Source: Oscillospiraceae bacterium (GTDB lineage: Bacteria > Bacillota > Clostridia > Oscillospirales > Acutalibacteraceae). Taken from it: a stretch of DNA of 64,000 nucleotides. The notes under the pieces were generated by a model, which saw nothing but the letters and a program-made list of their open reading frames with translations, ran no database searches and was not told the origin of the DNA. How positions within the stretch are numbered: position 1 is the stretch's first letter; every line of letters begins with the position of its first letter. Where the stretch lies: the NCBI GenBank assembly GCA_910574995.1, contig CAJTCS010000001.1, forward strand, positions 496,001 through 560,000. The letters run 5' to 3'. Shown here piece by piece: positions 40,352 through 49,050 of the stretch. The translations under genes were made by a program, and so were the position numbers.

Positions 40352-43042
40352 TTGGCAGAAGAGAGGCGGGCTGGCAAGGGCTGGCGGGACAATTATTTCC
40401 TGAAGGCGTTTTTCCTGGGGCTGGGGCTTTCGTTTTTGGTTTTCCTGCCCTTTATGGTCATAGACGGGGGGCGGTTCCTGTTCTACGGGGACTTCAACGT
40501 GCAGCAGGTGCCTTTTTACCGGCTGGCCCACGACGCCATACGCAGCGGGCAGATTGGCTGGAGCCAGCATACGGACCTGGGGGCCAACTTCATCGGGTCT
40601 TATTCCTTTTACCTGCTGGGCAGCCCCTTCTTCTGGCTGACGCTGCCCTTCCCCTCCCAATGGCTGCAATATATGATGGGCCCGCTGCTCATCCTGAAAT
40701 TTGCCTGCGCAGCCTTAACGGGGTATGTTTTTCTGCACCTGCATACCAAAACCCGGGACGCGGCGCTGGTCGGCGCGGTGCTGTATGCTTTCTCGGGCTT
40801 TTCCGTATATAATATATTTTTCAACCACTTCCACGAGGCCATCGTGTTCTTCCCCCTGCTGCTGGCCGCCCTGGACGAATATATGGCGCGCAGGCGGCGG
40901 GGGCTGTTTGCCCTGGCGGTGTTCGCCTGCTGCCTGACCAACTATTACTTCTTTGTGGGGCAGGTCACGTTTACCCTGATCTATTTCTTCCTGCGGCTGT
41001 TCTGCGGCAGCTGGCGCGTCTCGTTCCGGGATTTCCTTTTCCTGGCGCTGGAGGCCGTGCTGGGGGTGGGGCTGGCCTGCGGGCTGCTGGTGCCCTCTGT
41101 GCTGGCGGTGCTGCAGAATTCCCGCACGGGGAACATCATAAACGGCTGGAACGCGCTGCTGTACAACAAGAACCAGCGGTATTTCCACATTATCGAGTGC
41201 TTCTTCTTCCCGCCGGACCTGCCCGCCCGGCCCAACTTCACCCCCGACTCCGAGTCCCGGTGGGCGTCGCTGGGGGCGTGGCTGCCGCTGTTCAGCATGG
41301 CGGGGGTTGTCGGCTGGCTGCAGCTGCGCCGCAAGCATTGGCTGAAGAAGCTTTTGTGGATCCTCTTTGCCATGGCCCTGGTGCCGGGGCTGAACTCGGC
41401 TTTCCAGATGATGAACAGCGCCTATTATGCCCGGTGGTTCTACATGCTTACCCTGGTGATGGCGCTGGCCACGGCGATGGCACTGGAGGAAGAGCGGGTA
41501 AACTGGAAACGCGCGATAACCTGGACGTTTGCCATTACCCTGGCGTTGGCGGCGGCGGTGGCCTTTACCCCGGTGGTGGAGACTGTGGACGGGGAGAAAA
41601 GCGTATCCTTTGGGCTGATGCAGTACCCCACCCGGTTTTGGAGCTATGTGGCGGTATCGCTGCTGTCTTTAGGGGCGCTGGTGTACCTGTTCACCTTCCG
41701 GCGCACCAGCCGGGCCGCTTTCCGCCGGGGGACCCTGTGGGCCCTGTCGGCCATTTCCGTGCTGTATTCCATCTTTTTCATCGCCCTGGGCAAGACCCAG
41801 GCCGACTATACCTGGGACCACCTGATCCCCTATGAGTTAAACGGCGGGGCCGGCGTCGACCTGCCGGACCTGCAGCAGTGCCGGTCTGACTTCTACGAAT
41901 CCACAGACAACGCGGGCATGTTCTGGCAGGTGCCCACCATCCAGGCCTTCCACAGCATCGTCCCTGGGTCTGTCATGGAGTTCTACGAGTCTATCGGCGT
42001 GCAGCGGGACGTGGCATCCCGGCCGGAAGTGAGCCATTATGGCCTGCGGGGCCTCACTTCGGTGCATTGGCTGTTCGACGACGACCACGACGGGGAGTTT
42101 TTTGCCGGGGAGGACGCCGACCAGCCGGCCATGCCGGGCTGGGCCTACTATGGCAACGCCAACGGGTACGATATCTGGGAGAACGAATATTACGTGCCCA
42201 TGGGCTTTTCCTATGACTATTGCATCAGCCGCAGCGAGTATGAGGAACTAAGCCAGGGGAGCGAATCCGGCGTGGGGACGCGGGAGCTTTGCATGATGCG
42301 GGCCATTGTGCTGGAAGACAAGGATATGGAGGCTTTCCAGGGCCTGCTGCCCCGGCTGCCAGAGGGCATGAAGGTGTTCACCCGGGAGGCGTATAGGCAG
42401 GACTGCCTGGACCGGGCGGCTTCGGCCTGCCAGTCTTTCGAGTATACCCGCACCGGGTTTTCCGCCACGCTGGATACGGAGACGGAAGAGCTGGTGTTCT
42501 TCAGCGTGCCCTATGAAAAGGGCTGGTCCGCCCAGGTGAACGGCGAGCCCACCCAGGTGGTGCGGGTGAACGTAGGCTTTATGGCCGTGGTGGTGCCCCG
42601 GGGGGAACAAGTGCAGATCGAGTTCACCTACCGCACCCCTGGGCTTATGGCAGGCCTGGCAGCGGCGCTGGCGTCTTTGGGGCTGCTGGCAGCCTATCTG
42701 CTGCTGGCCCGCCGTTTCCGGCGCAGGGCCGCCCACCGGCCCGCCGGCTGCCTGATGCGGCTGGGACGGTTCTCAGACTATGAAAAGAAGCGCCATGCCA
42801 CTTTCCTGCGCCCAGGCGCGCTGTCCCTGGGGCATACACGCCAGCCGGCCCTGCCGCCAGAAGGGCCGGTGGGGCAGCCCGCTTCGCCGCCTGACGGGAA
42901 GGGGGGCCCGCCGCCGGTGGATTATGTGGATTCCCTGGCTGGCAGCGCCCATACGGAAGGAGGGCCTGCCGTTATAGAAGGCGGCGTGCCGGCGGCGCCG
43001 GAGGCCCCCGCAGAAGAAACCAAGGAGGAGCCCGCGCCATGA
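40352..43042 (+). CDS. YfhO family membrane protein
   Basis: The 896-residue protein has about a dozen hydrophobic helices in the first 480 residues. The N-terminal FLPFMVIDGGRFLFYGDFNVQQ region and the YSFYLLGSPFFWLTLPFP segment are typical of YfhO (GT-C-like fold). A large extracytoplasmic domain follows, then a last helix (about residues 770-790) and a charged, proline-rich cytoplasmic tail. YfhO proteins glycosylate lipoteichoic acid or other surface polymers in Bacillota, using undecaprenyl-linked sugars made by a partner GT2. The next gene, overlapping by 4 bp, encodes such a GT2. The start is TTG 40352 behind GGGAGG at 10 nt. Confidence 0.9.
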   Translation: MAEERRAGKGWRDNYFLKAFFLGLGLSFLVFLPFMVIDGGRFLFYGDFNVQQVPFYRLAHDAIRSGQIGWSQHTDLGANFIGSYSFYLLGSPFFWLTLPFPSQWLQYMMGPLLILKFACAALTGYVFLHLHTKTRDAALVGAVLYAFSGFSVYNIFFNHFHEAIVFFPLLLAALDEYMARRRRGLFALAVFACCLTNYYFFVGQVTFTLIYFFLRLFCGSWRVSFRDFLFLALEAVLGVGLACGLLVPSVLAVLQNSRTGNIINGWNALLYNKNQRYFHIIECFFFPPDLPARPNFTPDSESRWASLGAWLPLFSMAGVVGWLQLRRKHWLKKLLWILFAMALVPGLNSAFQMMNSAYYARWFYMLTLVMALATAMALEEERVNWKRAITWTFAITLALAAAVAFTPVVETVDGEKSVSFGLMQYPTRFWSYVAVSLLSLGALVYLFTFRRTSRAAFRRGTLWALSAISVLYSIFFIALGKTQADYTWDHLIPYELNGGAGVDLPDLQQCRSDFYESTDNAGMFWQVPTIQAFHSIVPGSVMEFYESIGVQRDVASRPEVSHYGLRGLTSVHWLFDDDHDGEFFAGEDADQPAMPGWAYYGNANGYDIWENEYYVPMGFSYDYCISRSEYEELSQGSESGVGTRELCMMRAIVLEDKDMEAFQGLLPRLPEGMKVFTREAYRQDCLDRAASACQSFEYTRTGFSATLDTETEELVFFSVPYEKGWSAQVNGEPTQVVRVNVGFMAVVVPRGEQVQIEFTYRTPGLMAGLAAALASLGLLAAYLLLARRFRRRAAHRPAGCLMRLGRFSDYEKKRHATFLRPGALSLGHTRQPALPPEGPVGQPASPPDGKGGPPPVDYVDSLAGSAHTEGGPAVIEGGVPAAPEAPAEETKEEPAP

Positions 43043-44022
43043 ACCCAACCGTATATTTTGTCATCCCCTGTTATAACGAGCAAGAGGTGCTGGAAGAGAC
43101 CGTAAAGCGCCTGACGGCCAAGCTGGGCGCTATGGGCGGCCAGGGGCTGGCAGGCCCTAAAAGCCGCGTCTTGCTGGTGGACGACGGCAGCAAGGACAGG
43201 ACCTGGGAGATCATTGCCCGGCTGCATAAAGAAAACCGTTTGGTCGAGGGGGTCAAGCTGGCCCACAACCGGGGCCACCAGCACGCCCTTTTGTGCGGGC
43301 TGATGACAGCCATGCCCCTGTGCGACTGTGCCATCAGCCTGGACGCGGACCTGCAGGACGACGTGGACGCCCTGGACCAGTTTGTGGCCAAATACCTGGA
43401 GGGCTGCGACGTAGTCTATGGCGTGCGCAACAAGCGGGACACGGATACCTGGTTCAAGCGCACCACGGCCGAGGGCTTCTACAAGGTGATGAAGCTGCTG
43501 GGGGTGGATGTGGTTTTCAACCATGCGGATTACCGCCTGATGAGCCGGCGGGCCTTAGAGGGGCTTTCGGAATACAAAGAGGTGAACCTGTTCCTGCGGG
43601 GGATCGTGCCGTTGATCGGCTACCGCAGCGACTATGTGTATTACGACCGCCACGAGCGTTTCGCGGGGGAATCGAAATACCCCCTGAAAAAGATGATTTC
43701 CTTGGCCCTGGACGGCATCACCAGCTTCAGCGTGAAGCCCTTGAAGCTGATTTCCAACTTTGGCATTCTGATTTCCATTCTCAGCGTGTTTGGCCTGTTA
43801 TATGCCCTTGTCTCGTATTTTGCCGGCTGGGCCGTCTCCGGCTGGACGGCCATCGTGTGTTCCATTTGGCTTTTGGGCGGCCTGCAGATGCTGTGCCTGG
43901 GGGTTGTGGGGGGGTATATCGGCAAGATATACAGCGAGGTGAAGGCCCGCCCCCGTTACCGGGTGGAGGAGTTGTTACAACAGGAAGAAACAGGCCCAGA
44001 ACCAACCGGAAGCAAAAAATAA
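43039..44022 (+). CDS. Family 2 glycosyltransferase (GtrB/DPM1-like)
   Basis: The 327-residue protein has an N-terminal GT-A catalytic domain with VIPCYNEQEVL, LVDDGSKDRTW, and the metal/nucleotide motif SLDADLQDD, and two C-terminal transmembrane helices (about residues 236-300). GtrB/DPM1-like enzymes move glucose or a related sugar from a nucleotide to undecaprenyl phosphate at the inner membrane face. The 4-bp overlap with the yfhO-like gene suggests a two-step surface-glycosylation system: this protein makes the lipid-linked sugar and the YfhO protein transfers it outside. Confidence 0.94.
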   Translation: MNPTVYFVIPCYNEQEVLEETVKRLTAKLGAMGGQGLAGPKSRVLLVDDGSKDRTWEIIARLHKENRLVEGVKLAHNRGHQHALLCGLMTAMPLCDCAISLDADLQDDVDALDQFVAKYLEGCDVVYGVRNKRDTDTWFKRTTAEGFYKVMKLLGVDVVFNHADYRLMSRRALEGLSEYKEVNLFLRGIVPLIGYRSDYVYYDRHERFAGESKYPLKKMISLALDGITSFSVKPLKLISNFGILISILSVFGLLYALVSYFAGWAVSGWTAIVCSIWLLGGLQMLCLGVVGGYIGKIYSEVKARPRYRVEELLQQEETGPEPTGSKK

Positions 44023-44048
44023 GGCCCCCTGCCCAGCGGGAGCCTTAT
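44019..44048. terminator. Palindrome between convergent GT2 and carboxypeptidase genes
   Basis: ATAAGGC(C)CCC pairs with GGG(A)GCCTTAT and covers the GT2 stop codon. There is no clear T-run; it probably serves as a bidirectional 3' structure. Confidence 0.45.
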
Positions 44049-44079
44049 GTACGGCGGCACTGCCTGGATGGGGGGAGGC

Positions 44080-44847
44080 TTACGGGGCCTGCCCGGCAGG
44101 GCCATACTCTTCCAGGCACAGGCCCCGCCCCATAATCTCCTGGGCGTCGGCTGTGCCTACGTAGCGGTAGTGCCAGGGCTCGTAGTTCACCCCGGTCAGC
44201 TGGGTCTTGTCCGGGGGATAGCGCAGGATGAAGCCGTATTCCTGGCAGTGCTTCAAAAGCCATTGCTGCTCGGGGGTGCCCTCCTGGGTTTCGTCCAGGT
44301 TCTGGTTGCTTTTCGCAACGATGTCTGCGGCCAGGCCCAGCTGGTGTTCGCTGCAGCCAGGGGGCGTTACCCATAGGGAGGCTTGCTGCCAGGCCTCCTC
44401 TTGGGAGAAGCCCTCTTCCAAAGCGCGGCTTACGTTTTCCTGGAAGATATCCGCCTGGGCCTGGTACGGCCGGTATCCCGAGCACACCAGGGGGTGCAGG
44501 CCCTCTTCCCGCATGGCGGCCAGCATGGCCTGCAGGCTGCCCACAGCCCGGCTGTCGAATTGTTCCCCGGTCTCTTCGTCGATGGTGGAAAGGGCCGGGG
44601 CCCAATCCTCCGGCAAGGGGTGGGCGGTGTTCACCAGCCGCAGATACCAGCTGGATTCCCCATCCCCAGCAAGGGCCAGGCTGGGGGTCTGGCGGGCTTC
44701 GGCAATGGGCTGGGCTGTCCAGGTATTGCCGGCTGGGCTGTTGGGCGGCCCGCCCAAGACATACCAAAGGGACAGGGCCAGCAGGACGGCAAGCAGAACA
44801 AAGGCCCCGTAATAGGGCAGGGCGGCCGGTTTTCTGTAGGAACGCAA
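44080..44847 (-). CDS. D-alanyl-D-alanine carboxypeptidase, M15B/VanY family
   Basis: The 255-residue protein has an N-terminal transmembrane anchor (about residues 14-33) and an outer peptidase domain. It shows the zinc-site motifs SEHQLGLAADI (SxHxxGxAxD) and EPWHYRYVG, plus CSGYRPYQAQADIFQ. It would remove the terminal D-Ala from peptidoglycan stem peptides. The start is TTG 44847 behind AAAGGAGGG. There is no vanH/A/X in the window, so this is a housekeeping-type carboxypeptidase rather than evidence of glycopeptide resistance. Confidence 0.92.
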   Translation of the reverse strand: MRSYRKPAALPYYGAFVLLAVLLALSLWYVLGGPPNSPAGNTWTAQPIAEARQTPSLALAGDGESSWYLRLVNTAHPLPEDWAPALSTIDEETGEQFDSRAVGSLQAMLAAMREEGLHPLVCSGYRPYQAQADIFQENVSRALEEGFSQEEAWQQASLWVTPPGCSEHQLGLAADIVAKSNQNLDETQEGTPEQQWLLKHCQEYGFILRYPPDKTQLTGVNYEPWHYRYVGTADAQEIMGRGLCLEEYGPAGQAP

Positions 44848-45056
44848 GAGGCTCCCTCCTTTTTAGGTTTTATGTATACCGATTAGACGGGCGGGGCTAT
44901 ACTCTGGTAAGGCGCGGGGCCGGTTTTGTAAGATTCCTGTAAGTTTTTGCCGGCTTTTAGGAGAAGCGCGGCCCTGGCAGGGAGCGATATAGATGGCTGG
45001 GGGCGCGGCGGTTGTGTGACCCGCGGCTATGAAATCATAGAAAGAAGGCGCATTTT

Positions 45057-46484
45057 ATGGACGGCAGGAAACCAAACCCACCGGTAGGGCGGAAAAAGCG
45101 CAGCCTGCGCTTTTTCTTCGCATTGTTCTTTGCCAAGGGCACAGCCCTGGTGCTGAAGCTGATTGGCCGCAAGGGCACCTCGATGCCCGGCTCTTGGGCG
45201 ATTATCCTGTGCCCGGATTTCCTGGCCCGGATGCCCCGCCCTAAGACCGTGCTGGCCATCACGGGCACCAACGGCAAGACTACCGTCTCCAACATGGTGG
45301 AGGACGTCCTTTCCGGGTGCGGGTATGATTTCGTGTGCAACCGCGCCGGCACCAACGTGCATACCGGGGTGGCCTCAGCCCTGATTGCCAACAGCACCCT
45401 CTTTGGCAAGCCCAAGAAGAAGGAACTGGCTGTTTTCGAGGTGGACGAGCGCAGCGCCGGGAACATTCTGCCCCAGCTGCAGCCGGACATTTTGCTGTGT
45501 ACCAATATCTTCCAGGATTCCTTCAAGCGCAACGCCCATCCAGAGTTCATCGTGGACATCCTGTCCCGGCATATCCCCGGCGGAACGCGCCTGGTGCTGA
45601 ACGCCGACGACCTGTTGTGCGCGGGGATAAAGCCCGGGAACCAGCGGGTGTATTTTGGCGCGGGCCCCTTGCCTGGGGATACTCAGCTGTGTGAAAACCT
45701 GGTGCAGAACGTACGGGTGTGCCCCCAATGCGGCCAGCCCCTTGCCTGGGAATACCGGCGGTACCATCACATTGGCAAGGCCCGCTGCCCGGCCTGCGGG
45801 TTCCGGTCCCCCCAGGCGGACTATTTTGCCACGCTTTCCGAGGACGGGGCCATGGCCGTCACCATCCAGGGGGAGGAATACCGGCTGCCCCTGCCAGACA
45901 GCGCCCCCATGCAGGTGTACAATTCCCTGGCGGCGGCGGCGCTGCTGTCTGAATTTGGCCTGTCCCCCCGGCAGCTGGCGGAACAGATGGGCAGGCTGAC
46001 GGTAAGCGAATCCCGCTACAGCGAAAAAGAAGTGGGGGGCCGTAAGCTCATCCTCCACATGGCAAAGGGGCAGAACCCGGTGGCCTGTTCCCGGGCCTTT
46101 GACAACATCCGCCAATATCCCGGGAAAAAAGCGGCGGTGCTGTTTTTAGACGACTTTTTCGACGCGGCCCGGTCTGTCGAAAATACGGCCTGGCTGTATG
46201 ACGCGGACTTTGAGTTCCTGGCTGGGGAAGACGTGGTGCAGATTGTGGTGGCTGGGGCCCGCCACTGGGACGTATACCTGCGGCTGCTGATGGCTGGGGT
46301 AGACCCCGGCCGGGTGGTGCACATGCGCGGCACAGGGGAGGCCGCCGGGGCCTTGGACCCGGAAAAGGCCGAGGCGGTCTTCATTTTGTACGACGTGTAT
46401 ACCATCGCGCTGGCAAACCAGGTGCGAGAGCAGATTGGGAAGCGGATTACAGAAAAGGCAGGGGGCGGGCGTCATGATAATTGA
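45057..46484 (+). CDS. murT: MurT, lipid II isoglutaminyl synthase Mur-ligase subunit
   Basis: MurT is a Mur-ligase-like ATPase that, with GatD, amidates the alpha-carboxyl of D-Glu in lipid II. The 475 residues show Walker A TGTNGKTTVSN (about residue 71) and the MurT-specific Cys4 zinc ribbon inside the central domain (CPQCGQPLAW...CPACGF, about residues 221-246). The DUF1727 C-terminal domain (QNPVACSRAFDNIR, FLDDFFDAA) follows. The gatD-like gene overlaps its 3' end. The ATPase side appears intact, in contrast to the degenerate amidotransferase partner. Confidence 0.93.
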   Translation: MDGRKPNPPVGRKKRSLRFFFALFFAKGTALVLKLIGRKGTSMPGSWAIILCPDFLARMPRPKTVLAITGTNGKTTVSNMVEDVLSGCGYDFVCNRAGTNVHTGVASALIANSTLFGKPKKKELAVFEVDERSAGNILPQLQPDILLCTNIFQDSFKRNAHPEFIVDILSRHIPGGTRLVLNADDLLCAGIKPGNQRVYFGAGPLPGDTQLCENLVQNVRVCPQCGQPLAWEYRRYHHIGKARCPACGFRSPQADYFATLSEDGAMAVTIQGEEYRLPLPDSAPMQVYNSLAAAALLSEFGLSPRQLAEQMGRLTVSESRYSEKEVGGRKLILHMAKGQNPVACSRAFDNIRQYPGKKAAVLFLDDFFDAARSVENTAWLYDADFEFLAGEDVVQIVVAGARHWDVYLRLLMAGVDPGRVVHMRGTGEAAGALDPEKAEAVFILYDVYTIALANQVREQIGKRITEKAGGGRHDN

Positions 46485-47175
46485 AGTGTTATTCCCACAG
46501 CAGTGCGGCCTGTTCGGGGACCTGGGCAATGTGCGGTATTTGCAGAAGTGCCTGCCACAGGCGGAATTTATAGAGACGCCTATGGGCGGCCGGCCACTGT
46601 TTGCCTCTGGGGGGGAGGCCCCGGCCCTGGTTTACCTGGGGCCCATGACCGAGCGCACCCAAGAGAAGGCCATAGGGGCGCTGGCCCCTTATAAGGAGGC
46701 CTTGCGGGAGCATATCGGGAAAGGAGGGGCCTGCCTGTTTACTGGCAATGCCCTGGAGGCGCTGGGGGCCTATATCCAGGACGGGGACAGGCGGATCGAC
46801 TGCCTGGGGCTGCTGCCAGTATATGCCAAACGGGACATGCTCCACCGGCACAACAGCGTGTTCCTGGGCGGTTTCCAGGGCCAGCGGGTAATGGGCTTCA
46901 AATCCCAGTTCACGATGTGCTGGCCCACAGGGGGGGAAGCTTTCCAGGATGGGCTGTTCAGGGTAGAGAAGGGGACGGGCCTGTACCCCCATTGCCCGGT
47001 AGAAGGCGTACGGACCCAGAATTTTTTCGGCACCTACCTACTGGGCCCTGTTCTGCTGTTGAACCCGGGCTTCACAAGGTATCTGTTGGAAAAGATGGGC
47101 GTAGAGCGCCCGGCGCTGGCCTTTGCCCAGGAAATGGAGGCGGCGTACCAGCAGCGCCTGCAGGATATGTCGTAA
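46474..47175 (+). CDS. GatD-like class I amidotransferase homologue lacking catalytic Cys and His
   Basis: The 233-residue protein has the CobQ/GatD type amidotransferase fold and is the partner position of MurT (ATG 46474, overlapping murT by 11 bp). In GatD the nucleophile lies in an ICGGYQFLG elbow and the His in TYLHGPIL. Here these regions read LFTGNALEALG (no Cys at the elbow, residues 88-98) and TYLLGPVL (Leu190 instead of His). Glutamine hydrolysis by the usual triad therefore looks impossible. It may be a structural partner for MurT using free ammonia, or part of a differently acting complex. I compared it with the S. aureus GatD sequence from memory. Confidence 0.85.
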   Translation: MIIEVLFPQQCGLFGDLGNVRYLQKCLPQAEFIETPMGGRPLFASGGEAPALVYLGPMTERTQEKAIGALAPYKEALREHIGKGGACLFTGNALEALGAYIQDGDRRIDCLGLLPVYAKRDMLHRHNSVFLGGFQGQRVMGFKSQFTMCWPTGGEAFQDGLFRVEKGTGLYPHCPVEGVRTQNFFGTYLLGPVLLLNPGFTRYLLEKMGVERPALAFAQEMEAAYQQRLQDMS

Positions 47176-47208
47176 TAAAGAGAACCATATCGAGTTTTGT
47201 GAATATAG

Positions 47209-47236
47209 TTTACGTTAAGTTAAAATTTTCTAAAAT
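47209..47236 (+). promoter_or_regulatory. Possible promoter of the Xre-family gene
   Basis: TTTACG and TAAAAT are separated by 16 bp in an AT-rich stretch after the gatD-like gene. Confidence 0.4.
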
Positions 47237-47363
47237 CGCTGGCATTTTTCTTAAAGATGCGGTAAAATAAATCCGTTGAAGTTTCATGGCCTGTATTTAT
47301 GAAAGAAGTTTAAAGCGTAAAGGTTTTCTTGTCTTTACCAGAGATTTTAGAAAAGGGATTGCT

Positions 47364-47804
47364 ATGGCATTTGAAGATGAAAAGGCCTTGGGTGGGCGGA
47401 AAAACGGTACGTTGGCAGGATCTTTACGAGAGTTGCGCCTGCGGGCCGGTTATTCCCAACAAAATATTGCGGATTTATTGAATGTAAGCCGTTCGGCGTA
47501 CACCTATTATGAGATGGGGAAAACTTCTCCAGACCCTTCCACACTTTACCGTATTTCTAAGATGCTGGGTGTATCTATGGAAGTTTTTTTCGAAGAGGAG
47601 GACTCCCAATTATGTCTTTCCGATTCGAAACCTGTTTCAACCCGGTCTTCTAAGAAGGTTGGGCTCAACCCTCAAAAAATTGGGGAGCTTTCTTCTGGGG
47701 AACGCGAGGTCATAGGATATCTTCGGGAGAAGGAGTTGCAGCCCGAGGCGGTTTTGGCGGCACTTCGCGGTCGTTTTGATGAAAAGGTGGACGGAACTTC
47801 TTAA
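47364..47804 (+). CDS. Xre-family transcriptional regulator
   Basis: The 146-residue protein has an HTH_3 domain (LRELRLRAGYSQQNIADLLNVSRSAYTYYE, about residues 20-49), an acidic hinge, and a C-terminal part of unknown fold. ATG 47364 lies after AAAAGGG; a longer reading from 47286 is not needed. Base composition is clearly poorer in GC than the upstream genes, and it sits next to the tRNA integration site, so it may belong to acquired DNA. Its targets are unknown. Confidence 0.87.
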   Translation: MAFEDEKALGGRKNGTLAGSLRELRLRAGYSQQNIADLLNVSRSAYTYYEMGKTSPDPSTLYRISKMLGVSMEVFFEEEDSQLCLSDSKPVSTRSSKKVGLNPQKIGELSSGEREVIGYLREKELQPEAVLAALRGRFDEKVDGTS

Positions 47805-47932
47805 AATTGAAAAAGTTTCCAAAATTCGACATTTTTTACAAGTGAATGGTTGTATACTTTAAGAGCAGTGAGAAGAACTGCATTATATATAAATTTTATC
47901 TTTATTTTTAGATAAAAGGTGGGTCCTGGTAC

Positions 47933-48314
47933 TTCAGGCCGGTTCGGTTGAGATGAGCCGGAAAACCCAGTGTTTCCAAGGCTTTGCGGGGTTTTTGAAA
48001 AGGAAAATTTTCGCCGTTGATTGCTGTTTGATTACTATTTTTACAAGGTTGACTACCGTGAGTTTCGCGGTTCTCATAAATATGCGCTTGTAGCTCAGTT
48101 GGATAGAGTATCAGACTCCGACGTTTCAGGCCGGTTCGGTTGAGATGAGCCGGAAAGCCCGGTGTTTTCTAGGGGTTTCGGGGTTTGTTGGAAGAAAAAA
48201 TTTCGCCTTTGACTACTGTTTGACCACTATTTTTACAAAGTTGACTACCGCGAGTTTCGCGGTTCTCATAAATATGCGCTTGTAGCTCAGTTGGATAGAG
48301 TATTAGACTCCGAC
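47933..48314 (+). repeat. Tandem 192-bp duplication at the tRNA-Arg locus (att-like)
   Basis: Two copies, 47933-48124 and 48125-48314, start TTCAGGCCGGTTCGG and end with the first half of tRNA-Arg (through GACTCCGAC in the anticodon loop). They are similar but diverged at scattered sites. Each carries several TTGACTAC/TTGACCAC-type short direct repeats near the tRNA, resembling integrase arm sites. The layout is what repeated integration at the anticodon loop followed by loss of the elements would leave. Confidence 0.8.
48084..48122 (+). pseudogene. 5' fragment of tRNA-Arg (acceptor strand through anticodon loop)
   Basis: These 39 nt match the first 39 nt of the intact tRNA at 48276 apart from one base. 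They stop exactly at the end of the anticodon loop and run into the second copy of the 192-bp unit. There are no 3' anticodon, T or acceptor strands, so it cannot be a functional tRNA. Confidence 0.88.
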
Positions 48315-48352
48315 TCTAAGGGCCGCTGGTTCGAATCCAGTCAAGCGCGCCA
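48276..48352 (+). tRNA. tRNA-Arg (anticodon CCG)
   Basis: The 77 nt fold as a full cloverleaf. The acceptor is GCGCTTG/CAAGCGC with discriminator G and encoded CCA. The D stem is GCTC/GAGT, the anticodon stem TTAGA/TCTAA with loop CTCCGAC (anticodon CCG, reads CGG), the variable loop GGGCC, and the T stem GCTGG/CCAGT with loop TTCGAAT. Its 5' half is supplied by the second copy of the duplicated att-like unit. Confidence 0.95.
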
Positions 48353-48417
48353 GAAAGCGGGAAGGTTCAGTGTGAACTTTTCCGCTTTTTTCAAATTATC
48401 TCCCATGAGGTACTTCA

Positions 48418-49038
48418 ATGAAGAGTGTAATTATTGTCGGGCCGTCCAGGGCTGGGAAAACGACTCTGGCGAAGCGGCTCCACGAAAAATTCAATTATTT
48501 CGTCATCAGCCTTGATAAGCTGGTCGCTACATTCCAAGCAGCCTATCCCCAACTGGATATCCGGCTTAACTGGAATAGGAATAAAACAACGGAAAATATA
48601 GCGCTGTTTATTGGGCATTTCCTGGGGTTATTTTCTTCGGATGACGGGATCAAAGGTGACCTGAACCTCCGCGCACATCATGTAGAAGGGAATCATTTTG
48701 TGCTGGAGGGCGGGTATTTTGATTTTGAGAAGATAGCGTCCATTTTGAAGGAATACGGAACGGAAGAATTAAAAGACCGCTTTATACTGATTGGCTTGGT
48801 GCAGGGCCAAAAGACGGTTGATGAATATGTGCGTGACTTTAAAAAGTACGACACTAAGGATGATTGGACGTACAATTTTAGCGAGGATGAATTGCGGGAA
48901 TATGCCGCGCAGGACGCCATTCCGTTCAACCATTTTATGACGGATTATTTGACGAAGTATGGTTTTATTATCTACGATACATCGACGGAGAGAGAAGCCG
49001 TTTTTGATAAAATCATCGAAGACATATCGATTAGTTAA
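48418..49038 (+). CDS. P-loop NTPase, small-molecule kinase-like
   Basis: The 206-residue protein has Walker A GPSRAGKTTLAKRL at residues 8-21 and an adenylate-kinase-like helical body (ISLDKLVATFQAAYP, then LEGGYFDFEKIASIL). It resembles shikimate/gluconate-kinase-type or zeta-toxin-like P-loop proteins, but no substrate motif is decisive. It is the first gene after the tRNA, 12 bp before an MBL-fold gene. AT content is higher than the chromosomal average here, consistent with acquisition. Confidence 0.75.
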   Translation: MKSVIIVGPSRAGKTTLAKRLHEKFNYFVISLDKLVATFQAAYPQLDIRLNWNRNKTTENIALFIGHFLGLFSSDDGIKGDLNLRAHHVEGNHFVLEGGYFDFEKIASILKEYGTEELKDRFILIGLVQGQKTVDEYVRDFKKYDTKDDWTYNFSEDELREYAAQDAIPFNHFMTDYLTKYGFIIYDTSTEREAVFDKIIEDISIS

Positions 49039-49050
49039 GGAGGGAAATTT

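Noticed and set aside
44080-44847. Glycopeptide-resistance (van) locus
   Set aside because: Only a VanY-type carboxypeptidase is present; vanH, vanA/B-type ligase and vanX are absent, so this is ordinary wall maintenance.
48084-48122. A second tRNA gene upstream of tRNA-Arg
   Set aside because: Only the 5' half is present; the anticodon 3' strand, T arm and acceptor are missing.
47933-48314. CRISPR array or direct-repeat array near the tRNA
   Set aside because: There are only two 192-bp diverged copies with no short repeat-spacer periodicity, and no cas genes are in the window.
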